Below, one piece after another: positions 1-5,104 of a stretch of 5,738 nucleotides of DNA. This stretch comes from an uncultured Bacilli bacterium (GTDB lineage Bacteria; Bacillota_I; Bacilli_A; RF39; UBA660): positions 1-5,738 of the forward strand of contig CANRLQ010000062.1 in assembly GCA_947631525.1 (NCBI GenBank). Direction: 5' to 3'. The number at the start of each line of letters is the position of its first letter. Position 1 is the stretch's first letter. Below the pieces are notes generated by a model. The model worked only from the letters and a program-made list of their open reading frames with translations. It did not search any database and was not told the DNA's origin. A program made the translations under genes and the position numbers.

Positions 1-20
1 AGCAACCTTACTTGTTTTTT

Positions 21-49
21 ATTATACTACATATTTTTCTAAATGAAAA
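21..49 (-). promoter_or_regulatory. Possible promoter for a gene left of the window
   Basis: On the minus strand a perfect TATAAT (21-26) is preceded, 17 bases upstream, by TTTTCA (44-49), a 4/6 match to the -35 consensus. The run after it (AAGTAAGG at about 4-11) could be the start of a leader or ribosome binding site for a minus-strand gene beyond the left edge. The -35 overlaps the T-run of the terminator at 46-74. In DNA this AT-rich, TATAAT arises easily by chance, so this is weak. Confidence 0.25.
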
Positions 50-74
50 GAGTATTGATCTTTGTCAACACTCT
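46..74 (-). terminator. Intrinsic terminator of the DUF3048 gene
   Basis: Read on the minus strand, AGAGTGTTGA (65-74) pairs with TCAATACTCT (49-58) across a 6-base loop. This gives a 10-bp stem with one G-U pair, followed at once by TTTT. The T-run is short, and the stem lies about 22 bases past the stop codon of the lipoprotein gene. Position and polarity fit factor-independent termination of that gene; on the plus strand the stem is followed by GAAGAA, so it would not work that way round. Confidence 0.6.
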
Positions 75-75
75 G

Positions 76-98
76 AAGAACAACAAATAGTTGTTCTT
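76..98 (-). repeat. Perfect 9-bp inverted repeat over the stop codon
   Basis: AAGAACAAC (76-84) and GTTGTTCTT (90-98) form a perfect 9-bp stem with a 5-base loop. The stem includes two bases of the TAA stop (97-99) of the lipoprotein gene. No T-run follows directly on either strand, but the terminator hairpin at 49-74 comes next on the minus strand. It probably stabilises the 3' end of the mRNA or helps termination; the role is inferred. Confidence 0.5.
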
Positions 99-1110
99 AT
101 TTTATAGTTGTTTTTTGATTAGTTGGTTGTAATTCAATGAAAGTATTTCCATCATTTAATTTTATTATATTACCATTTTTATCTTTATAAACAGTTTGTG
201 CTTTTCTGTTACTTTTACTCCATGTTATTTCAATAGCCTTTCCATTTGTAATATAATAACCACTACCTGAACCAACATCTTTTATATCTAAATAATAATT
301 ACTATCTGTCATTTTCCAACTCATTTTAGCAATTATTATATTTTTAAAAGTATATTGTTTTTTCGTTTTCATATCAACATGAGCTTTACCATTTACATAT
401 CTTTTATAAACTTTATTCTCTTTATCATATTTATAGCTATTTTTTGTATAATTTGAAAATGGTATAGATACATCATTTGCATCACTACCTTCTAAATTAA
501 CTTCTTCATTTGAATAAATAAGAGGCCATTTAGTATTAGTCGTGTTATTATATTTTTTTGTTTCTTTTTTTAATTTAACTAAACTTGTATAAGCTGTATG
601 TTCACTGGCAAGTTTATAAGGATTCTCTCTCCAAAATGAACTTGATGTCATTCCGTCAATATTATTTATTTTAGTTGATTTTATATCATTATAAGCATAA
701 GTACTTCCTCCAAAATGAACAAGAATAGCATCATATTCAAAAGCTATATCTAAAAAATTGTGTCTAGCACTTCTAACTGTTCCAATCTGACTTGTATCTT
801 TATCTTTATAAATAGCTAAAAATCTAGTAATACCACCTTCTGTTAAAAATTCATATACAACTTGAGCATCAGAAATACCTGTTTGAGCTTTTCTTGCTAC
901 ATTGATATTATTTATAACAACAGCATATGGCCTTGAATTAGAATTTTCATTAATAATATTTATTTTCTTTTCTTCTTTTACTTCTATTTTTTCTTCTACT
1001 TTTTCTTCCTTTTTAGGTTTTTCTAAATCCTTATTTTCTTTTTTATTGCATCCACATCCTGTAACTGAGATAATAATTAAAAATACAATTAAAAACTTCA
1101 ATTTTTTCAT
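97..1110 (-). CDS. DUF3048 domain lipoprotein (YerB-like)
   Basis: Predicted 337-residue extracytoplasmic lipoprotein of the DUF3048 family, to which Bacillus subtilis YerB belongs; its biochemical role is not settled. Seen in the sequence: a lysine-led hydrophobic signal peptide ending in the lipobox VTGC, so Cys19 should carry the lipid anchor. Next is a Lys/Glu-rich linker (about 22-58) that would hold the domain off the membrane. The N-terminal DUF3048 domain (about 60-200) has the family motifs RPYAVVINN, EGGITRFLAIY, GTVRSAR (110-116) and VHFGGS (131-136). The C-terminal DUF3048 subdomain runs to near the end with LNDGNTFIELQP (318-329). The length is complete for the family. I chose ATG at 1110 rather than GTG at 1116 because AGGAGT lies 6 bases before the ATG but abuts the GTG. 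It is transcribed alone, divergently from the solenoid gene, with its own promoter and terminator. Confidence 0.92.
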   Translation of the reverse strand: MKKLKFLIVFLIIISVTGCGCNKKENKDLEKPKKEEKVEEKIEVKEEKKINIINENSNSRPYAVVINNINVARKAQTGISDAQVVYEFLTEGGITRFLAIYKDKDTSQIGTVRSARHNFLDIAFEYDAILVHFGGSTYAYNDIKSTKINNIDGMTSSSFWRENPYKLASEHTAYTSLVKLKKETKKYNNTTNTKWPLIYSNEEVNLEGSDANDVSIPFSNYTKNSYKYDKENKVYKRYVNGKAHVDMKTKKQYTFKNIIIAKMSWKMTDSNYYLDIKDVGSGSGYYITNGKAIEITWSKSNRKAQTVYKDKNGNIIKLNDGNTFIELQPTNQKTTIK

Positions 1111-1116
1111 AAGCAC

Positions 1117-1122
1117 ACTCCT
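1117..1122 (-). promoter_or_regulatory. Ribosome binding site that fixes the start at 1110
   Basis: AGGAGT on the minus strand lies 6 bases upstream of the ATG at 1108-1110. It directly touches the alternative in-frame GTG at 1114-1116, which would leave no spacing, so the ATG is preferred. Confidence 0.75.
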
Positions 1123-1131
1123 ATTATTTTA

Positions 1132-1159
1132 ATTATATCATTTAATAAAAAAATATCAA
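1132..1159 (-). promoter_or_regulatory. Promoter of the DUF3048 lipoprotein gene
   Basis: Minus strand: TTGATA (1154-1159, 5/6 match to TTGACA), a 16-base spacer, then TATAAT (1132-1137) with the extended -10 TG at 1139-1140. The start of transcription would be near 1125, leaving a leader of about 15 bases that contains little more than the ribosome binding site. This is a strong vegetative (sigma-A type) promoter by sequence. Confidence 0.7.
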
Positions 1160-1167
1160 TTAAAATA

Positions 1168-1196
1168 TTGTTTTTATAATAATTTTTTAGTATAAT
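1168..1196 (+). promoter_or_regulatory. Promoter of the tandem-repeat protein gene
   Basis: Plus strand: TTGTTT (1168-1173, weak -35), a 17-base spacer and a perfect TATAAT (1191-1196). The start would fall near 1203, at the CCC/A-tract junction, giving a leader of about 25 bases. A second TATAAT at 1175-1180 has no good -35. The -35 box is only 8 bases from the -35 box of the divergent lipoprotein promoter. Confidence 0.55.
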
Positions 1197-1203
1197 ATAC
1201 CCC

Positions 1204-1217
1204 AAAAAAAAAGGAGG
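1204..1217 (+). promoter_or_regulatory. A9 tract and strong ribosome binding site
   Basis: Nine A residues (1204-1212) run straight into GGAGG (1213-1217). The resulting AAGGAGG is 10 bases before the ATG at 1228. The site decides the start of the repeat protein. The homopolymer sits almost at the predicted transcription start. Confidence 0.75.
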
Positions 1218-1227
1218 AAAGAAACTT

Positions 1228-3423
1228 ATGGTTAATAGATTAGAATTAAAAGATGTATTACAAAACTATTTTGATTTAGAACAAGTTAATTTCTTCCTAA
1301 ATAAAAAAATCAATACTTTATATAAACAAGGACAAATTAATAATATTGAAGAAATACTAATTATATTTAAAAAATATAAATTATTAAATTTAGTTTTACT
1401 GTGTCCTTATATTTTAACAAGAGGAAAAAGTCAAGAAATTAAAAATGTTTTAAGTTTATTGGAAGATAAAAATTTATTAAACTTAATAAAAGAATGCCCT
1501 TATATTTTAGCTCATGGAAAAAGTGAGGAAATAAAAAGTATTTTAAATTTATTAGAAGAAAAAGATTTATTAGATTTATTAAAAGATTGTCCTTTCATTT
1601 TAGCTCATGGAAAAAGTGAAGAAATAAAAAATATTTTAAGTTTATTAGAGGATAGAGAATTATTAGATTTAGTAAATAAATGTCCTACCATTTTAGCAAG
1701 AGGGAAAACTCAAGAAATTGAAAATATTTTAAATTTATTAGAAAAAAAAGATTTATTAGATTTATTAAAGAACTGTCCCTCTATTTTAGCTCATGGAAAA
1801 GTTGAGAAAATAAAAAATATTTTAGATTTGTTGAAAGATAAAAGTTTATTAAATTTAGTAAATAAATGTCCTACTATTTTAGCTCATGGAAAAGTTGAGG
1901 AAACAAAAAATATTTTAGATTTATTAGAGGATAAAAATTTATTAGATTTATTAAAAGATTGTCCTTCTATTTTAGCTCATGGAAAAGTTGAGGAAACAAA
2001 AAATATTTTAAATTTATTAGAAAATAAAAAATTATTAGATTTAGTAAATAAATGTCCTTATATTTTAGCAAAGGGAAAAGCTCATGAAATAAAAAATATT
2101 TTGGATTTATTAAAGGATAAAGAATTATTAAATCTATTAAAAACTTGTCCTTCTATTTTAGCAATAGGAAAAAGTGAAGAAATAAAAAATATTATAATTT
2201 TATTGGAAGATAAAAATTTATTGGATTTATTAAATAACTGTCCTTCTATTTTAGCTCATGGAAAAGTTGAGGAAACAAAAAATATTTTAAATTTATTAGA
2301 AGAAAAAGATTTAATACACTTATTAAAAGACTGTCCTACTATTTTAGCAATAGGAAAAGCTCATGGAATAAAAAATATTTTAGATTTATTAAAAGAAAAA
2401 GATCTATTAAACTTATTAAAAGACTGTCCTACTATTTTAGCAATAGGAAAAAGTAAAAAAATAAAAAATATTTTAGACTTATTAGAGGATAAAGGCTTAT
2501 TAGAATCATTAAAACTATGTCCTTATATTTTAGCAATAGGAAAAGCTTATGAAATAAAAAATATTTTAAATTTATTGGAAGAAAATAATGTTGATTTAAA
2601 TTTAATTACTTCATATCCATATTTATTACTTTCTTATTCTAAAGTAACATCTATTTTAGAACATAGTATAAATAATTTAACAGAAGAAGAATTTTGGGCA
2701 AATGTAAGAATTTATTTAAAAATAACAAATAATTATAATAAAATATATAATCAAGATCAGTTAATAGAATTATCTCAAATCTTAAAAATAGACATTAACA
2801 AGTTATTAGAAAATATTATGATTAAAAGTACTAATTTAAAAGAAGTACTTGAACAAAAGGGTTATGTTTGGATAGGTGATTATATTCCATGTACAAAAGA
2901 ACAACTCGAAGAAAATCAAACAGTAATTATTAAAATTACTGAAATAGTTACTAAAAGCTTTATCAAAAAAAATAATCGGTTTAATATAGATTATGCAGAT
3001 TTATATGATTATGTATTAGATATTTTAGTAAATAGATGTGGGCATATATTTATTAACACAACAGAAGAAGAAACCCTAGAAAAAGTATTATATACTTATT
3101 TAATGAAATATTGTTATAAAATGATTTCTAATAGAGATTATATAGATTATGAAAAAATAAATAACTATAAAAAATATAGTATTCAAGATTTTTATCAAGA
3201 TAATTTTATACAAAATTATTCATTTTTGACAGACGAAGAACAATATTTTTTAAAAACAATATCTCAATATATAGAATTAGGTAAAGATTATATTGAAGTA
3301 TTAAAAAAAGAATGGGATTTAACAGAAGAAGAGATTAAAGAAAAAATGGAAACAATTAAAGAAAAAATAGCTAGTAATGATTATCTAGCTAATATTGGTA
3401 AGAGTAAGTACTTAAAAAAGTAG
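1228..3423 (+). CDS. 31-residue tandem-repeat alpha-solenoid protein with sigma-like C-terminus
   Basis: I do not recognise a named family. The 731-residue protein has no signal peptide or membrane segment and is probably cytoplasmic. Domains seen: N-terminal helical cap (1-58, whose second half is a degenerate repeat); 13 repeats of exactly 31 residues starting at Cys59, Cys90, and so on to Cys431, each CPxILAxGK, then xEIKNIL, then a Leu-rich LLxLL helix (the last unit has 32 residues); a degenerate closing unit from 463; a helical linker (about 490-565); and a C-terminal region. Within that region, 565-640 (NIDYADLYDYV at 586-596) resembles sigma-70 region 2, and 666-715 (LTDEEQ at 667-672, then a helix-turn-helix-like segment) resembles region 4. 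The Pro-x-x-Leu followed by two Leu-rich helices recalls mTERF motifs, and the fixed scaffold with few variable positions recalls TALE repeats; both families bind nucleic acid. Inferred role: sequence-specific DNA- or RNA-binding regulator. A protein-binding scaffold is the main alternative. It has its own promoter, and its neighbours give no clue. Confidence 0.9.
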   Translation: MVNRLELKDVLQNYFDLEQVNFFLNKKINTLYKQGQINNIEEILIIFKKYKLLNLVLLCPYILTRGKSQEIKNVLSLLEDKNLLNLIKECPYILAHGKSEEIKSILNLLEEKDLLDLLKDCPFILAHGKSEEIKNILSLLEDRELLDLVNKCPTILARGKTQEIENILNLLEKKDLLDLLKNCPSILAHGKVEKIKNILDLLKDKSLLNLVNKCPTILAHGKVEETKNILDLLEDKNLLDLLKDCPSILAHGKVEETKNILNLLENKKLLDLVNKCPYILAKGKAHEIKNILDLLKDKELLNLLKTCPSILAIGKSEEIKNIIILLEDKNLLDLLNNCPSILAHGKVEETKNILNLLEEKDLIHLLKDCPTILAIGKAHGIKNILDLLKEKDLLNLLKDCPTILAIGKSKKIKNILDLLEDKGLLESLKLCPYILAIGKAYEIKNILNLLEENNVDLNLITSYPYLLLSYSKVTSILEHSINNLTEEEFWANVRIYLKITNNYNKIYNQDQLIELSQILKIDINKLLENIMIKSTNLKEVLEQKGYVWIGDYIPCTKEQLEENQTVIIKITEIVTKSFIKKNNRFNIDYADLYDYVLDILVNRCGHIFINTTEEETLEKVLYTYLMKYCYKMISNRDYIDYEKINNYKKYSIQDFYQDNFIQNYSFLTDEEQYFLKTISQYIELGKDYIEVLKKEWDLTEEEIKEKMETIKEKIASNDYLANIGKSKYLKK
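1402..2613 (+). repeat. 13 tandem 93-bp coding repeats
   Basis: Thirteen in-frame units begin with the Cys-Pro codons at 1402 and every 93 bases up to 2518; the last unit is 96 bases because of one inserted codon. Twelve successive Cys-to-Cys distances are exactly 31 residues. Position 3 of the unit reads YYFTSTSYSSTTY over units 1-13; position 7 reads RHHRHHHKIHIII; position 10 reads SSSTVVVASVASA; position 11 reads QEEQEEEHEEHKY. The rest (CP, IL, GK, KNIL, LL) is almost fixed. Partial degenerate units lie on both sides (residues 28-58 and 463 onward). Confidence 0.95.
1960..2301 (+). repeat. 63-bp exact direct repeat between units 7 and 10
   Basis: Bases 1960-2022 (unit 7) and 2239-2301 (unit 10) are identical over 63 bases, 279 bases (three units) apart. 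Unit 6 (from 1867) shares most of the same stretch. Identity that includes synonymous positions points to recent duplication or gene conversion inside the array. Confidence 0.85.
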
Positions 3424-3512
3424 AAAAAGTTATAATTGAATAATTAGAATATTAATAATCTAAAACCATATTAATTTAACTATAGACATCATAATCTTTA
3501 TAAAACATTATG
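3424..3512. other. Gap between convergent genes
   Basis: This 89-base AT-rich gap separates the 3' ends of the repeat protein gene and the VanZ-like gene. It holds weak inverted repeats (TTAGA/TCTAA at 3444-3463 and CATAAT/ATTATG at 3490-3512), neither with a GC-rich stem and T-run. I see no gene or convincing terminator in it. Confidence 0.5.
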
Positions 3513-3959
3513 TTATTTAAAATTATGTATTTTGTTTATATTCATTAAATTTATTCCTATAAAACTTCCACTTAAATCTATGAAAACATCTAATAGTTCA
3601 CAAGATCTACCATCTATAAATAATTGATGTATTTCATCACTTATCGCATATAAAATACAAATTAAAATACTAATTATAATTTGTTTTGATAAAGTTAAAT
3701 TATATTCTTTTAACAATAATATTACAAAAATACCTAGTACTAAATAAATAGTAAAATGAGCTAATTTTCTAATAGGTTTTACAAATTTATTTAATATTTC
3801 TTTATCATTATAATTTTTATTAGTTATTTTTTCTATTATTCTAACTGTTTTTAAAATCAAACCGTCACTAAGTTTACTTGAATCAGATGCAGGTTGATTT
3901 GAAAATAAAAAAATTAATAACATCCATAAAATTACTATAGCAATCTTTAATGTTTTCAT
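3513..3959 (-). CDS. VanZ-like family membrane protein
   Basis: A 148-residue integral membrane protein of the VanZ-like family (named after VanZ of the vancomycin-resistance cluster, which gives low-level teicoplanin resistance); most family members have no known function. Hydrophobic segments lie at about 5-20, 66-84, 93-108 and 122-140. Family signatures are visible: W12 and FSNQP (19-23) in the first segment, RKLAHF (64-69) at the start of the second, and SDEIHQLF..GR (107-118) followed by D124, D128 and G131 in the last. The length is normal for a stand-alone VanZ-like protein. The ATG is preceded by GGTGAT. It starts 32 bases after the aminotransferase stop on the same strand, so it is probably the last gene of that operon. 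A link to cell-envelope chemistry is suggested by family and neighbours but not shown. It should not be called a resistance gene on this evidence. Confidence 0.85.
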   Translation of the reverse strand: MKTLKIAIVILWMLLIFLFSNQPASDSSKLSDGLILKTVRIIEKITNKNYNDKEILNKFVKPIRKLAHFTIYLVLGIFVILLLKEYNLTLSKQIIISILICILYAISDEIHQLFIDGRSCELLDVFIDLSGSFIGINLMNINKIHNFK

Positions 3960-3962
3960 TAT

Positions 3963-3968
3963 ATCACC
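3963..3968 (-). promoter_or_regulatory. Ribosome binding site of the VanZ-like gene
   Basis: GGTGAT on the minus strand lies 3 bases before the ATG at 3957-3959. It matches the 3' half of the full Shine-Dalgarno complement (AAGGAGGTGATC), so the short spacing is acceptable. Confidence 0.6.
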
Positions 3969-3991
3969 ATAATAATTATAAAAAATATAAT

Positions 3992-5104
3992 TTAATAAGT
4001 CAATTTCTTTTCATATTTTTTATTTTTTAATGAGTCAATGATTATGTTACAAATTTTATCGACATCTTTCAAAGATAAATTTGAATAAAGTGGTAATGTT
4101 ATAACACTATTTGATACTTTAGAGGCTATAGGTGTATTATTTAAAAAATTATAACATTCATAATCACTTGTTAAGGGATAAAAATATTTTCTTACATAAA
4201 TATCCTCTTTAGATAAATTATCAATAATAATATTTCTATCTATATTTAATATTAAAATAGGAAAATATGAATAATTATAATCAATATTGCTTTTATAATA
4301 TGGTAATTTTATTCCATCTAAATTATTTAAATTGTAAAGATATCTTTTTACAATTTTTTTTCTAATTTCAATTTCTTTTTTAATGTTTTTTAAATTACAA
4401 ATACCCATACTTGCTGAAAATTCATTCATTTTAGCATTTAAGCCTACCATATTTATAGTATCATTATTTTTTATACCAAAATTCTTAAATAAATCTAATT
4501 TTTCTTTTATTTCATCATTACAAATTATTGCACCACCCTCAATCGTATTGAAGACTTTTGTAGCGTGAAAACTTAACATTGAAGCATCTCCATAATTACA
4601 TATACTTTTATCATTTATTTTAACATTAAATGCATGGGCAGCATCATATATAACTTTTAGTTTATAATTTGAAGCAATTTCATTTATTTTATCTACATCA
4701 CAAGGATTACCATATACATGAACGGGTAATATTGCTTTTGTATTTTTATTAATTAATTTTTCTATTTTACTTGTATCTATTGTATAATCATCATAATTTA
4801 TATCACAAAATACTGGTTTTAAATTATTTTGAACAATAGCATGAGTAGTTGAAGCAAAAGTAAATGGTGTTGTTATAACCTCGCCTTTTAAATCTAATAC
4901 ATTTAAAATAGAATATAAAGCCATATGTCCATTACAAAAAAGAGAAATATTCTTTACTTTTAAATATTCTTTTAGTTTTTGTTCTAATAATTTATGTTTT
5001 TCACCATTATTAGTTATCCATTTATTAATGAATAAATCTTCAATTTCTTTTATATATTCGTTATAATCTGGTAACATTGGTTCTGTTACAAAAATTTTAC
5101 TCAC
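3992..5104 (-). CDS. DegT/DnrJ/EryC1/StrS PLP-dependent sugar aminotransferase
   Basis: A 370-residue, full-length fold-type I PLP enzyme. Family members transfer the amino group of Glu or Gln to a nucleotide-linked keto sugar. Visible motifs: WITNNG (29-34) at the N-terminus; CNGHMAL (57-63), the phosphate-binding region; EVITTPFTF (75-83); LPVHVYGNPCD (126-136); IYDAAHAF (152-159), whose Asp154 should pair with the PLP ring nitrogen; SFHATKVFNTIEGGAI (178-193), whose Lys183 is the predicted Schiff-base lysine; and GLNAKMNEFSASMG (221-234). From memory the overall pattern is closest to VioA-like dTDP-4-amino-4,6-dideoxyglucose transaminases, but the exact sugar cannot be fixed from sequence alone. 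Translation starts at GTG (5102-5104), which overlaps the TGA of the upstream opine dehydrogenase-like gene in a GTGA junction, so coupling is likely. It probably acts in the cytoplasm to make an amino sugar for a surface glycan. Confidence 0.9.
   Translation of the reverse strand: MSKIFVTEPMLPDYNEYIKEIEDLFINKWITNNGEKHKLLEQKLKEYLKVKNISLFCNGHMALYSILNVLDLKGEVITTPFTFASTTHAIVQNNLKPVFCDINYDDYTIDTSKIEKLINKNTKAILPVHVYGNPCDVDKINEIASNYKLKVIYDAAHAFNVKINDKSICNYGDASMLSFHATKVFNTIEGGAIICNDEIKEKLDLFKNFGIKNNDTINMVGLNAKMNEFSASMGICNLKNIKKEIEIRKKIVKRYLYNLNNLDGIKLPYYKSNIDYNYSYFPILILNIDRNIIIDNLSKEDIYVRKYFYPLTSDYECYNFLNNTPIASKVSNSVITLPLYSNLSLKDVDKICNIIIDSLKNKKYEKKLTY

Noticed and set aside
1114..1116. GTG as the start of the DUF3048 gene
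   Set aside because: AGGAGT abuts this GTG with no spacing, but stands 6 bases from the ATG at 1110.
902..1132. Plus-strand open frame of 76 codons
   Set aside because: It lies opposite the signal peptide and Lys/Glu-rich linker of the DUF3048 gene; the Phe/Ser-rich product is the expected antisense of that segment, and no ribosome binding site is seen.
1402..2613. CRISPR array, or leucine-rich or ankyrin repeats
   Set aside because: The repeats are an uninterrupted reading frame without spacers. The units lack the LxxLxLxxN pattern of leucine-rich repeats and the TPLHLAA pattern of ankyrin.
3490..3512. CATAAT/ATTATG hairpin as terminator of the VanZ-like or repeat gene
   Set aside because: Only 6 AT-rich base pairs, an 11-base loop and no T-run on the relevant side.
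3513..3959. Glycopeptide resistance determinant
   Set aside because: Only general VanZ-like family motifs are visible and there are no vanH/A/X-type genes around it; most such proteins are unrelated to resistance.
4383..4568. Plus-strand open frame of 61 codons
   Set aside because: It is antisense to the conserved core of the sugar aminotransferase and has no supporting signals.
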